64,000 nucleotides of DNA from Thioalkalivibrio sp. XN279 (GTDB lineage Bacteria; Pseudomonadota; Gammaproteobacteria; Steroidobacterales; XN24), in assembly GCF_011089885.1 (NCBI RefSeq), contig NZ_JAANBD010000025.1, positions 1 through 64,000 of the forward strand. Reading direction: 5' to 3'. This document shows positions 25,898 to 34,423 of the stretch, in pieces. The translations under genes and the position numbers were made by a program. The notes under the pieces are model-generated. The model was given only the letters and a program-made list of their open reading frames with translations, made no database searches and was not told the DNA's origin. Every line of letters begins with the position of its first letter. Within the stretch, counting starts at the first letter, position 1.

Positions 25898-26266
25898 ATG
25901 CAAATCAGTGAAGCGGAATCTGTGGTGATGCAGGCCCTTTGGCAGTCGAGCCCCTTGACGGCAGAAGACGTCTTCGCGGCGGTGGCGGAAGATCAGGACT
26001 GGCAGGTGCCGACAGTAAAGACCCTGCTCAATCGCTTACTCAAGAAGGGCGCGATCACCGCCAGGCGCGACGGCCGGCGGTTCCTTTACAGCCCCGTGCT
26101 GGACCGGGAGACATGGCTGGACCAGCAAAGCGAGAGCCTGCTTGACCGATTGTTTGGCGGACGGGTCGGGCCGATGGTTGCGCACTTCAGCGAGCGCGGC
26201 CGGCTGACGGAGAAAGACGTGGTGGAGCTGCGCCAAATCCTGGAGAAGTTGGATGACGGCAATTGA
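25898..26266 (+). CDS. blaI: BlaI/MecI/CopY-family repressor
   Basis: A 122-residue winged-helix repressor. Residues 1-70 hold the DNA-binding domain (ISEAESVVMQALWQSSPLTAEDV, then VPTVKTLLNRLLKKGAI, ARRDGRRFLYSP); the C-terminus is the dimerisation helix with the usual cleavage region. In studied systems a membrane M56 peptidase inactivates the repressor. That peptidase is encoded immediately downstream with a 14-bp overlap. Dyads overlapping its own promoter suggest autorepression. The target outside this operon is unknown; no beta-lactamase gene is nearby. Confidence 0.9.
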   Translation: MQISEAESVVMQALWQSSPLTAEDVFAAVAEDQDWQVPTVKTLLNRLLKKGAITARRDGRRFLYSPVLDRETWLDQQSESLLDRLFGGRVGPMVAHFSERGRLTEKDVVELRQILEKLDDGN

Positions 26267-27488
26267 GAGCTGGTCTCTGTTAGCGGAAATCACGTTGGCG
26301 ACATCAGTTGCCGTCCTACTGGTACTGGCGATGCGACGCCCTGTGCGCCATGCCTTCGGCGCGGGCGCGGCCTACGGGCTGTGGGCGATGGTGCCCGTGA
26401 TGCTGCTGGCAGCGCTTCTCCCAGCGGCAATCGAGCCGGTGCTTCCGCTACAGGGCGTGGCTGCCCCGGTACTGGATGCCATCACGCCGTCGGCATCCTC
26501 ACAGGATACGGGCACAGATGCCTTCGCTTGGATGCCCTGGGCTTGGGGCAGCGGCGTCATGACAATGCTCGCCATCCTGGGGTGGCAACAGCACCGTTTC
26601 TTGGCTGGCCTGGGCCCGCTGCGCCGGCGCCCGGATGGCCTCTACCAGAGCCTTGCGACGCGTGGTCTGCCCGCAGTGGTGGGCTGGCGGCCGCGCATCG
26701 TGCTGCCAGGTGATTTCGAACAGCGCTACAGCGCGGCGGAATGTGAGCTGGTACTGGCGCATGAGCGTGAACACCTGCGCCGCGGCGATCTCCCAGCCTG
26801 CCTGGTGGCCGCCCTGTTTTGCTGCCTGTTCTGGTTCAACCCCCTGATTCAGTTCGCCGCGCGCTGTTTCCGGCACGACCAGGAGCTGGCCTGCGACACC
26901 GGGGTGTTGCGCCGTTTCCCGAAGCATCGCCACACCTACGCCAAGGCCATGCTCAAGACCCAGCTTGCAAACCAGCCGCTGCCGCTCGGCTGTTACTGGT
27001 CCGGGTTCCATCTGATCAAGGAGCGCCTTGCCATGTTGTCCCGTCCTTTGCCTTCCCTGTCGCGCCGGCTCGGTGGCCTGGTCGCAGTCTCAGTCCTGGT
27101 GGTTTCCGCCGCCGCGGCCGCCTGGGCATCGCAGCCCGGTCATCCAGCTTTAGTGCCGCCCGGCAAGCTGTTGCTTGAACTGGCCATCCAGGTGGACGAA
27201 GAGCCCGTTCGCGACATCCGCGCCGTGGTGGTCCCCGGGGTGCCCTACGAAGAACGTTTCGACCATGCGGAGCAGTCCTGGTATACACGCTGGACCACCG
27301 TGCAGCTCGATGACGGAACCTTCGATCTCAGCGCGACGCTCGAGCGGGATGGCGAAGTTCTGGCGGAGCCGCGCATCGTTTTGCGCGACGAAGCCTCGAT
27401 CCATATCGGCAGGGAAACGGAGATCGGCGACTTCAATGGCTTGAGCATCTACCTCCGGATCAGTGCCGGCGCTCCGGCGGAGCCCTGA
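26253..27488 (+). CDS. BlaR1/MecR1-like M56 membrane metallopeptidase without penicillin-binding sensor
   Basis: A 411-residue membrane peptidase: helices near 10-27, 40-60, 97-113 and 183-200, then a last helix around 274-293. The zinc motif HEREH is at 170-174, and the ELACD (211-215) provides the third ligand. The cytoplasmic protease loop faces BlaI. Classical BlaR1 ends in a 250-residue penicillin-binding sensor with SxxK; here the periplasmic tail is only about 118 residues (294-411), beta-rich, with no SxxK, SxN or KTG motif. The signal sensed is therefore probably not a beta-lactam. ATG overlaps the blaI stop region. Confidence 0.85.
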   Translation: MTAIESWSLLAEITLATSVAVLLVLAMRRPVRHAFGAGAAYGLWAMVPVMLLAALLPAAIEPVLPLQGVAAPVLDAITPSASSQDTGTDAFAWMPWAWGSGVMTMLAILGWQQHRFLAGLGPLRRRPDGLYQSLATRGLPAVVGWRPRIVLPGDFEQRYSAAECELVLAHEREHLRRGDLPACLVAALFCCLFWFNPLIQFAARCFRHDQELACDTGVLRRFPKHRHTYAKAMLKTQLANQPLPLGCYWSGFHLIKERLAMLSRPLPSLSRRLGGLVAVSVLVVSAAAAAWASQPGHPALVPPGKLLLELAIQVDEEPVRDIRAVVVPGVPYEERFDHAEQSWYTRWTTVQLDDGTFDLSATLERDGEVLAEPRIVLRDEASIHIGRETEIGDFNGLSIYLRISAGAPAEP

Positions 27489-27494
27489 TCAGCA

Positions 27495-27563
27495 GGGCCG
27501 CGGACTCGTCATGTTCACTCGCAGGCATCTGAGCCAAGAGGGAACATGACGAGGTCGCAGCCC
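27495..27563 (+). repeat. Hairpin element HP2
   Basis: Second hairpin, beginning 7 nt after the BlaR1-like stop. The core (27517-27541) opens with A and CTC, contains GGC-ATCTGA-GCC with GCA left and AA right, and closes with GAG and G. The inner twelve pairs, CTCGTCATGTTC with GAACATGACGAG, are perfect. Pairing continues to 27495/27563 with two mismatches and one G-T. It faces opposite to HP1, so the pair brackets blaI-blaR1. Confidence 0.88.
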
Positions 27564-27620
27564 GGTCCCGGAGCGGTCGACCCGGCCTGCCCCGGCGCTG
27601 CACCGGTTCGCCCGGGCCCG

Positions 27621-27649
27621 GAAACGCAAACCGGGCCTCACGGCCCGGT
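27621..27649 (-). terminator. Rho-independent terminator of the small acidic gene
   Basis: Read leftwards, ACCGGGCC-GTGA-GGCCCGGT forms a perfect eight-pair stem (27649-27630), followed by TTTGCGTTT. It lies 37 nt after the stop of the gene at 27687-27911. HP2 (27495-27563) is just beyond it. Confidence 0.75.
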
Positions 27650-27686
27650 CTGCTGCGCAGGGTCTGCGGCCGGAGGCCGCGCGCCC

Positions 27687-27911
27687 TCACTCGAAATCGA
27701 AACTGTCCAGGTCGGCCAGTTCCTTGGCGGCCCGCTTCATCTCCATGTACTCCTCCACGCGCCGGCGCGCGTTCTCGCCGGCGTGCCGCGAGGAGGCGCT
27801 GGAGGGCAGGTCCTCAAGGAGGCCAGGGAAGTCCTCTTCTTCCATTTCATCCTCTTCACCATCGAAGGAGTCTTCGATGTCGTCGTTGGTGTCGTCGGTG
27901 TCCGTTTTCAT
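27687..27911 (-). CDS. Small acidic protein, PA3496-like
   Basis: A 74-residue protein with a very acidic N-terminal half (DTDDTNDD, then EEDEMEEEDFPG) and a charged helical C-terminus (ENARRRVEEYMEMKRAAKEL, ending in DSFDFE). This layout resembles the PA3496 family of small gammaproteobacterial proteins, described as putative envelope-integrity factors, but I base this only on pattern. No signal or membrane segment. ATG at 27911 is preferred; a TTG at 27935 would add eight residues. It stands alone, with its own terminator, between hairpins HP2 and HP3. Confidence 0.7.
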   Translation of the reverse strand: MKTDTDDTNDDIEDSFDGEEDEMEEEDFPGLLEDLPSSASSRHAGENARRRVEEYMEMKRAAKELADLDSFDFE

Positions 27912-28048
27912 AACTTCCGGCCAGGGACGGTCCAAAATGCCCCGCAGGGGGTCCTAGGGCGCGACATATACATCGACCTGCGCGCGGGGGCAATAGCCAA
28001 TTTCCAAATCCGCGCCGCCCGCCGTCGCCTGACCCGCCTTGCCCGGCC

Positions 28049-28122
28049 GCGCGCGGGACCCCGTGACGGCCCCTCTCGGTTAATGAGATGCCCTCGAGTG
28101 GCCGTCACGGGGTCCCGCGCGC
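28049..28122 (-). repeat. Hairpin element HP3, divergent core
   Basis: The most stable copy: arms 28049-28071 and 28100-28122 are a perfect 23-bp inverted repeat. Read on the minus strand, the 28-nt apex keeps the opening A and CTC, the GGCATCT and the closing GAG and G of the family. Its centre is changed and three bases longer (CATTAACC in place of GAGCC). The stem shares nothing with the other copies. Confidence 0.85.
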
Positions 28123-28298
28123 TACCGAGCCGGTTTCCGGTACCGCCGAGCGCGTTGTGACTGCAGGGGCTCGCGCCTCGTGGCGCCGGAGGGAGGCGGG
28201 CTGTGCCGCATGTCCGTGGCAACCGGGTCACCCCGACGTTGCTGGGCCTGCAGCCCGGAGAGCCCGACGGGGATGTGGCCTGCACGGCCTACGCAGCA

Positions 28299-28367
28299 GT
28301 GGCGGGACAGCGCATGTCTCACTCGCAGGCATCTGAGCCAAGAGGGAGGCATGCGCTGGTCCGCCAC
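28299..28367 (+). repeat. Hairpin element HP4
   Basis: Core 28321-28345 is base-for-base identical to that of HP2. Arms 28299-28320 and 28346-28367 pair at 19 of 22 positions (inner part CAGCGCATG-TCTC with GAG-GCATGCGCTG). One of the exceptions, T opposite G, would be a wobble pair in RNA. It lies 41 nt from the end of gspF. Confidence 0.87.
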
Positions 28368-28407
28368 GGTCCCGAAACGGGCGCGTCCTGTGCCGCACTC
28401 GGTCGGG

Positions 28408-29634
28408 TCAGGCAACGAGCTGGTTGAGCTGGAAGATGGGCAGCAGGATCGCCAGCACGATGGCCAGCACGATCACGCCCATGAACAGGATCAGCACCGG
28501 CTCCATGATCGAAAGCATGGCGCCGACGAGGCTGTCGACCTCGCGCTCCTGGTTGTCGGCTGCGCGCTCGAGCATGTTCTCCAGCTCGCCACTGGCCTCG
28601 CCGCTGGAGATCAGGTGCATGGTCATGGGCGGAAACAGGCGGCTGGCGCCCAGCGAGCGGCCGAGCGGCGCGCCCTCGCGCACGCGCACGGCGGTCTCTT
28701 CGATGGCCTCGCGCATGGGCACGTTGCCGACCACGTCGCCGGAGATGCGCAGCGCTTCCAGCACCGGCACGCCGCTGCCGGCAAGGATGCTCAGCGTGCG
28801 GGTGAAGCGGGCGGTGTTGATGCCGCGGGTGAGCCGGCCGACCAGGGGCAGCCGCAGCAGGAAGCGGTCCCAGCGCCGACGGAATTCGAGCCGGCGCAGC
28901 AGCCGCGAGAAAATGAACAGGCCGAGGGCAATGACCCCGAGCAGGACGAAGCCGTAGTCACGCAGGAAGTCGCTGCCGGCAATCATGGCGCGAGTCAGGC
29001 CCGGCAGTTCCTGGCCGGTGTTCTCGAACACGCCCACGACCTTGGGCACGACGTAGACGAGCAAGGCGCTGACGATGAAGATGGCCAGCGTTACCAGGAT
29101 CACGGGGTAGATCAGCGCGTGCGAAATACGCTGGCGGAGCTGCTGGCGGCTTTCGGTGTAGTCCGCGAGGCGCTCGAGCACGGGGTCGAGATGCCCCGAC
29201 TGCTCGCCCGCGGCGACGGTGGCGCGGTAGATCTCGGGGAAGGCCTGCGGGAATTCCCCCAGGCCCGACGCAAGGGTGTGGCCCTCCATCACCCGGGAAC
29301 GCACGCCGAGGATGATGCTTTTCAGCCGCGGCTTCTCGCTTTGCTGGCCCACGGCGAGCAAGGTTTCCTCCAGCGGCATGCCGGAACGCAGCAGGGTGGC
29401 CAGCTGGCGTGTCACCAGCGCGAGGTCGGCGGCGCTGATGCCGCGCCGCAGGCTGAGACCGGGCTTGCCGCTCGAGGCACTGCGCCGCTGGCGCTCCATG
29501 ACTTCGTTGACCTGCGTCGGCAGCAGGCCCCGGTCGCGCAGCAGCTGGCGCACCTGGCGCGGGGTGTCGCCCTCCAGCACGCCCTTGTGCTGGCGTCCGC
29601 CGCGGTCGACTGCGGTGTATTCGAATGCACCCAT
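28408..29634 (-). CDS. gspF: Type II secretion inner-membrane protein GspF
   Basis: A 408-residue polytopic platform protein of the type II secretion system. It begins GAFEYTAVDRGGRQHKGVLEGD, typical of GspF, and has two homologous GspF cytoplasmic domains (about 70-195 and 275-395), each with a QL.LLR/LRSG segment, separated and followed by membrane helices. It anchors the GspE ATPase, encoded upstream with 16 nt between. It is the last gene of a gspC-D-E-F set; the pseudopilin genes gspG-K do not follow. Confidence 0.95.
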   Translation of the reverse strand: MGAFEYTAVDRGGRQHKGVLEGDTPRQVRQLLRDRGLLPTQVNEVMERQRRSASSGKPGLSLRRGISAADLALVTRQLATLLRSGMPLEETLLAVGQQSEKPRLKSIILGVRSRVMEGHTLASGLGEFPQAFPEIYRATVAAGEQSGHLDPVLERLADYTESRQQLRQRISHALIYPVILVTLAIFIVSALLVYVVPKVVGVFENTGQELPGLTRAMIAGSDFLRDYGFVLLGVIALGLFIFSRLLRRLEFRRRWDRFLLRLPLVGRLTRGINTARFTRTLSILAGSGVPVLEALRISGDVVGNVPMREAIEETAVRVREGAPLGRSLGASRLFPPMTMHLISSGEASGELENMLERAADNQEREVDSLVGAMLSIMEPVLILFMGVIVLAIVLAILLPIFQLNQLVA

Positions 29635-29650
29635 GGGCGGGGAACGCGCC

Positions 29651-31198
29651 TCAGTCGTCGCGCGTCACGCGCACGACCTCTTCGAGGGTGGTGACGCCCT
29701 CGAGCACCTTGCGCACGCCGTCGTCGCGGATGCCCGGGCTGAGGGTGCGGGCGTAACGCTCCAGGGCCTGTTCGCTCTCGCCCTGGTGGATCATGGCCTG
29801 CAGGTGGTCGTCCACCGGGATGAGTTCGTAGATGCCGGTGCGGCCGCGATAGCCGCTGGCGTTGCATGCCGGGCAACCCACGGGGTGGTAAATGCGCTGG
29901 GCCGTGCCCGCTTCGATACCGAGGACCTTGCACTCGCTCTCGTTCGGCGGCGCGGGACGACGGCAGTCGGTGCACAGCACGCGCACCAGCCGCTGCGCCA
30001 TGACGCCGAGCAGGCTGGATGCGAGCAGGAAGGGCTCCACGCCCATGTCGCGCAGCCGCGCCACCGCGCCCACCGCGGTGTTGGTGTGCAGGGTCGAGAG
30101 CACGAGATGGCCGGTGAGAGAGGCCTGCACCGCGATCTCCGCGGTTTCCAGATCGCGGATTTCGCCGACCATCACCACGTCCGGGTCCTGGCGCAGGATG
30201 GCACGTAGCCCGCGCGCGAATGTCATGCCGACCTTGGTGTTCACCTGCGTCTGGCCGATGCCGTCGATGTAGTACTCGATCGGGTCCTCGACCGTCATGA
30301 TGTTGCGGCTGGTCTGGTTGATGCGCTCCAGGCCGGCGTAGAGCGATGTGGTCTTGCCGGAGCCGGTTGGGCCGGTGACCAGGATGATGCCGTGCGGCCG
30401 GTGGATCAGGTGATCCATCAGCTTCTCGGTCTGCGGGTCCATGCCGAGGCTGGACAGGTCGAGGCGGCCGGCCTGCTTGTCGAGGAGGCGCATGACCACC
30501 CGCTCGCCATGCCCCGAAGGGATGGTGGAAACGCGCACGTCGACGGCGCGGCCGGCGACCTTGAGCGAGATGCGGCCGTCCTGGGGCACGCGCTTCTCGG
30601 CGATGTCGAGCCGCGACATGACCTTGATGCGCGACACCACCAGCGGCGCTACTGCGCGCCGTGACTGCACCACCTCACGCAGCACGCCGTCGATGCGGAA
30701 GCGCACCACCAGCCGGTTCTCGAAAGGCTCGATGTGGATGTCGGAGGCATTCTCTTTCACCGCCTGGGTGAGGATCGCGTTGATGAGGCGGATGATCGGC
30801 GCATCGTCTTCGCTCTCGAGCAGGTCGGAAGGCTCAGGCAGGTCCTGCGCCACCTGCGACAGGTCGGTCTCGCTCTCCAGGCCCTCGGCCATCTGCATGG
30901 CTGCGTTGGAACCGCTCTCGTAAGCGCGGTTGAGCAACTGGTCGAACTCTTCCTCGCTGACCTCGCGCAGTTCCAGGGGCACGCGCGCGAAACGCCGCGC
31001 CTCGGCCAGGCTCAGGGCCTTCACGTTGGGGCGGCACACGGCCTGGCCGCGCTCGTCGCCCATTTCGGTGATCAGGATGCCGTGCCGCTTGGCGAAGGCG
31101 AAGGGCAACAGTCGGCCGCGACCACCCCGGGTGCGGGGAGCTGCCGGCTCGGGCGCCGGGCCGGCAGCAGCAGCCATTGCGTCGCTATCGGTTGCCAT
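29651..31198 (-). CDS. gspE: Type II secretion ATPase GspE
   Basis: A 515-residue secretion ATPase that powers pseudopilus assembly. An N-terminal GspL-binding domain (about 30-110) is followed by the ASDIHIEP signature, Walker [10 protein letters not shown] (276-284), an Asp box ([16 protein letters not shown]), Walker [14 protein letters not shown], and the zinc-binding CTDC...CPAC region ([17 protein letters not shown]). The first 30 residues are Ala/Pro-rich and unlike most relatives. The start ATG lies 2 nt after the gspD stop, so translation is coupled. Confidence 0.95.
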   Translation of the reverse strand: MATDSDAMAAAAGPAPEPAAPRTRGGRGRLLPFAFAKRHGILITEMGDERGQAVCRPNVKALSLAEARRFARVPLELREVSEEEFDQLLNRAYESGSNAAMQMAEGLESETDLSQVAQDLPEPSDLLESEDDAPIIRLINAILTQAVKENASDIHIEPFENRLVVRFRIDGVLREVVQSRRAVAPLVVSRIKVMSRLDIAEKRVPQDGRISLKVAGRAVDVRVSTIPSGHGERVVMRLLDKQAGRLDLSSLGMDPQTEKLMDHLIHRPHGIILVTGPTGSGKTTSLYAGLERINQTSRNIMTVEDPIEYYIDGIGQTQVNTKVGMTFARGLRAILRQDPDVVMVGEIRDLETAEIAVQASLTGHLVLSTLHTNTAVGAVARLRDMGVEPFLLASSLLGVMAQRLVRVLCTDCRRPAPPNESECKVLGIEAGTAQRIYHPVGCPACNASGYRGRTGIYELIPVDDHLQAMIHQGESEQALERYARTLSPGIRDDGVRKVLEGVTTLEEVVRVTRDD

Positions 31199-31200
31199 GC

Positions 31201-33285
31201 TCAGTCACGCGGCTCCGGCGGATTCTCGGTGCTGTCGTCTTCCTCGTCCTCGATCGGCTCGGGCGGGCGGTAGCCTGCGGAGGCAGGCTTGAGTTCCTCG
31301 ATTGTCGGCACCGCAGGCCGCTCCATGTTGCGGTTCAGGAACTGGTTGCCGCGCCCGGCGGCCTCCTGCTGCGCGTTCTGCATGAGGCGGTACTTGGCGT
31401 TCGTTTCCATGGAAGACTGCACGCCGTCGCGCAGGATCACCGGGCGTAGGAACACCATCAGCGTGCGCTTTTCGGTGGTGGCGCTCTGCGAGCGGAACAG
31501 GTGTCCAAGGATCGGGAGGTCGCCGAGCAGGGGCACTTTCTGCTCGGACTGGATCATGTCGTCCGACACCAGGCCGCCGAGCACCAGGATCTCGCCGTCC
31601 TCGATCAGGACGCGCTGGGTGATGGTGCGCTGGTTGGTGATGAGGTCCACGGCGCCGCCGACAGAGCCCGCGATATTCGAGGTCTCCAGCGAGACATTCA
31701 TCACGACCGCGTCGCCCTCGTTGATCTTGGGCGTGACTTTGAGTGTCAGGCCGACGTCCTTGCGCTCCACGGTCTGGAAGGGGTTCACCGAGCCCTGCGC
31801 CGCCCCGGTGTTGGTGAAGCTGCCGGTGACGAAAGGCACTTCCTGGCCGACCTTGATCTCCGCTTCCTCGTTGTCCATGGTCACGATGGACGGCGTCGAC
31901 AGGACATTGGTGTCGGAGTCGCTGAGGAGGGCCCGCAGCACCACGCCCCAGTTCGTGCCTGACTCGCTGTTGAGCCGCCCGCCGCCGAGCAGGATGCCCT
32001 GGGGCAGGTTGGCCACGGCCTGGCCGACGGCCGAGTCGCCAGCCAGTGCAGCGCCGGCCAGGTCGGCGATGCCGCCGGTGCCCAGCTTGGTGAGCCCAAT
32101 GATGTTGTTGTCGTTGCTGCCGTCCAGCGCCCAGGTGACCCCCAGTTCCGCGGCCCGGTTGTAGGACACTTCCGCGATGATCGCCTCGACCAGCACCTGG
32201 GCGCGGCGGATGTCGAGCCTGTCTATGACCATGCGCAGGCTGCGCATCACCTCGGCCGGGGCAGTGATCACCAGCGCATTGGTGCCGGGATCGGCCCAGA
32301 TCACCGCGTCCTCGCGGGCACGGTTCTGTGCGCCGCCGCCCGGGGCCGCGGCACCGTCTCCGCCCGTCGACATGGCGGCTGCGACCGCCTGGTCGCGCAG
32401 GCGGGTGGCCAGGTCCTCGGCGTCCGCGTAGCGCAGGTAGACGACCTGGGTGTTGCCGCCGTCTTCCAGCGGCGTGTCCAGGTGGGAAATGAGCACGCGC
32501 AAGCGCAGCCGCGCCATGTCGTCGCCGCTGATCAGCACGCTGTTGGTACGGTCGTCGGCAACCAGCCCGAGGGGCTTGCCGGTCTCGCCGCCGCTGCTCG
32601 CCTGTTGCAATGCCGTGACCACGCGTACCACGTCACCCGCGGAGGCGTGCTCCAGCGGGATGACCTCGATCTCGGCGTCCGCGCCATGATCGATGCGGTT
32701 GATGATGCGCAGCAGCCGGGTGACGTTGGCGGCGCGGTCGGAGATGATCAGCATGTTCGAGGCCTGGTGCGCCGCGAGGTGGCCGTACTGGGGAATCAGG
32801 GGCCGCAGGATCGGCACCAGCTGGGCCGCCCCCACGTTGCGCACCGTGATGACCTGGGTGACGATCTCGTCCGCGCCGCCCGGTGCGCCGGTCGCCGTTT
32901 CCAGCCCGGGGACCTGGCGGGCGTTGGCGTCCGGCAGGATCTTGATGAGGTCGCCGGCCGGCACCGCGACGTAGCCGTGCACCTCGAGGATGGAGAGGAA
33001 CGCCGCATAGAAAGCGTCCGGGCTCATGGGCTGCGACGACAGCAACGTCACCTGGGCCCGGACACGCGGATCGACGATGAAGTTGCGCCCCGTGATTGCG
33101 CTCACCGCCTCGACGATCTGGCGCAGGTCCGCCTCCTTGTAGTTCGGCGTGATGGTCGGCTCCTGCGCCGGCGCTGTCGCGGCGGCGAGGGCCAGCGCGA
33201 GGGCGCCGACCACGGCGAGGAGGCGGCGCCTGGTGCCGCCCGGACTGTTGAGAGTGTTCATCATGGCAATCCGCCGTGGGCTCAT
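31201..33285 (-). CDS. gspD: Type II secretion outer-membrane secretin GspD
   Basis: A 694-residue secretin. A signal sequence (about 1-40, [22 protein letters not shown]) is followed by N0-N3 domains ([26 protein letters not shown] is the N0 start) and the secretin pore domain with [30 protein letters not shown] (in parts) and [12 protein letters not shown]-like [14 protein letters not shown]. The C-terminal 60 residues are low in conservation and may be the S-domain for a pilotin. ATG at 33285 overlaps the gspC stop (ATGA); ATGs at 33264 and 33261 are nearer to the signal peptide and possible. Confidence 0.95.
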   Translation of the reverse strand: MSPRRIAMMNTLNSPGGTRRRLLAVVGALALALAAATAPAQEPTITPNYKEADLRQIVEAVSAITGRNFIVDPRVRAQVTLLSSQPMSPDAFYAAFLSILEVHGYVAVPAGDLIKILPDANARQVPGLETATGAPGGADEIVTQVITVRNVGAAQLVPILRPLIPQYGHLAAHQASNMLIISDRAANVTRLLRIINRIDHGADAEIEVIPLEHASAGDVVRVVTALQQASSGGETGKPLGLVADDRTNSVLISGDDMARLRLRVLISHLDTPLEDGGNTQVVYLRYADAEDLATRLRDQAVAAAMSTGGDGAAAPGGGAQNRAREDAVIWADPGTNALVITAPAEVMRSLRMVIDRLDIRRAQVLVEAIIAEVSYNRAAELGVTWALDGSNDNNIIGLTKLGTGGIADLAGAALAGDSAVGQAVANLPQGILLGGGRLNSESGTNWGVVLRALLSDSDTNVLSTPSIVTMDNEEAEIKVGQEVPFVTGSFTNTGAAQGSVNPFQTVERKDVGLTLKVTPKINEGDAVVMNVSLETSNIAGSVGGAVDLITNQRTITQRVLIEDGEILVLGGLVSDDMIQSEQKVPLLGDLPILGHLFRSQSATTEKRTLMVFLRPVILRDGVQSSMETNAKYRLMQNAQQEAAGRGNQFLNRNMERPAVPTIEELKPASAGYRPPEPIEDEEDDSTENPPEPRD

Positions 33286-34232
33286 TCTGTGGGTGTCCCC
33301 TGGTTTTCCTGCAGGCTTTGCTGCAGGGCCGAGGTGTCGAGCGTCAGCATCTCAACCTGGCCGTTGCGATCTACGGTCAGGGTGACCGAAGTCGCCTCGG
33401 CAAGGCTGCGAAAAATTTCCATGCCGCGCGTGGGATCGTCCAGCGCCATGCCGTTGATCTGCGTGACCAGGTCGCCGGGCCTCAGGCCGAGCTGCGCGAA
33501 CTGCTGGCGCTGCCGCCCCGGGTAGACGCGGTAGCCCTGCTGGCGACCGTCCTTGAACACCGGCTGCGGCCGGATGATCTCGGTCAGGCTGGCCGGGTTC
33601 TGGCTCACGACTTCCTGGATGGTGGTCGCCCGGGTCGGGGCGGTCACCGGCGTCCGGCTTCGCGCCGGCGCGGCCGCACTGCGCGGCGCAGGGGCCTCGT
33701 CGCTGCGCGGCAGGCGCAGCGCCTCCAGCCTCCCGGCGCGGCGCAGCAGCACTCGATCCATGTAGACGGCGTGCAGCGTGGCGCCGCCAGGGACGGCATC
33801 ACCAACGAAATAGACTTTTTCCTCGCCGCCACGTTGGGCGATGATGGCCAGGGCGCGATCCTCGTCCGTCGCCGCGACGGTGCCCCGCAGCTCCAGGCTC
33901 AGCTGTGTATCGGGCGCGTCCTGCTGCTCGACCAGGGCCACTTCAGGCTGTTCCGCGCCCGGCACGCCGAACAGGTGCGCGTTGATGATGGTGTCTACGT
34001 TCACGCTGGAAGCGGGAGCGCTGCTCGTCGCGCGCGTGGCCGGCTGCACCGGCGGCAGCTCGGGCGTGGCTGGGCCGGGTACCAGCAACCAGGCGGCCTG
34101 GGCCAGCTGCCAGCCGATCAGGATGACCAGCAACAGCGACACCCAGCGCGGCAAGACGCGCGATGCCTCGGCCCAGAGCTGCGCCGGAGGCATGCGTGTC
34201 CACTGGTTCAGCCGGTCAGTTAAGGCAGCCAC
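33282..34232 (-). CDS. gspC: Type II secretion inner-membrane protein GspC
   Basis: A 316-residue bitopic protein that links the inner-membrane platform to the secretin. One helix near residues 30-50 (VSLLLVILIGWQLAQAAWLL), an HR domain around 95-190 (LSLELRGTVAATDEDRALAII), and a C-terminal PDZ-like domain with YRVYPGRQRQQFAQLGLRPGD and VTQINGM (about 240-310). The gene heads the gspC-D-E-F set and has a promoter-like sequence 60-90 nt upstream. It is divergent from clpS. Confidence 0.9.
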   Translation of the reverse strand: MAALTDRLNQWTRMPPAQLWAEASRVLPRWVSLLLVILIGWQLAQAAWLLVPGPATPELPPVQPATRATSSAPASSVNVDTIINAHLFGVPGAEQPEVALVEQQDAPDTQLSLELRGTVAATDEDRALAIIAQRGGEEKVYFVGDAVPGGATLHAVYMDRVLLRRAGRLEALRLPRSDEAPAPRSAAAPARSRTPVTAPTRATTIQEVVSQNPASLTEIIRPQPVFKDGRQQGYRVYPGRQRQQFAQLGLRPGDLVTQINGMALDDPTRGMEIFRSLAEATSVTLTVDRNGQVEMLTLDTSALQQSLQENQGTPTE

Positions 34233-34293
34233 GAGACCCCATCGTCTTCAACACCCCGGTTGCGCCCGCCCTGCGGAGCGCAGGCATCGCTCG

Positions 34294-34323
34294 ATAATAC
34301 GCGGTGGATGGAGCGAGGCTCAA
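34294..34323 (-). promoter_or_regulatory. Candidate promoter of gspCDEF
   Basis: Read leftwards: -35 TTGAGC (34323-34318), 18-bp spacer, -10 TATTAT (34299-34294; five of six). Transcription would start near 34287, about 55 nt before the gspC ATG. The spacing is slightly long; no operator-like dyad was seen. Confidence 0.45.
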
Positions 34324-34386
34324 GCAATTGGCCGTGCTTCCCTGGAACCGGGCCGGCGCTATCGTGGTTACCCGAAAGTCAAGGGG

Positions 34387-34415
34387 TTGTCAGCGTCGGC
34401 AGCCGTCCCTATAAA
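34387..34415 (+). promoter_or_regulatory. Strong candidate promoter of clpS-clpA
   Basis: -35 TTGTCA (34387-34392) and -10 TATAAA (34410-34415), both five of six, with an ideal 17-bp spacer. The expected start near 34422 is only about two bases before the ATG at 34424, which suggests a leaderless message unless translation begins at ATG 34457. Confidence 0.65.
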
Positions 34416-34423
34416 TGATGGTC

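Larger units (their letters stand above)
27912..28407. other. Gene-free stretch containing hairpins HP3 and HP4
   Basis: About 495 bp between the small acidic gene and gspF. The only clear structures are HP3 and HP4. The open frames here are short, lack ribosome-binding sites and show no family features. No terminator with a T-run was seen after gspF. The acidic gene's promoter should lie at its left edge, but I could not assign boxes. Confidence 0.7.

Noticed and set aside
25663-28367. Integron attC sites or ordinary terminators for HP1-HP4
   Set aside because: No R'/R'' core GTTRRRY boxes or integrase gene for attC; no T-runs for terminators; the conserved part is the apex, not the ends.
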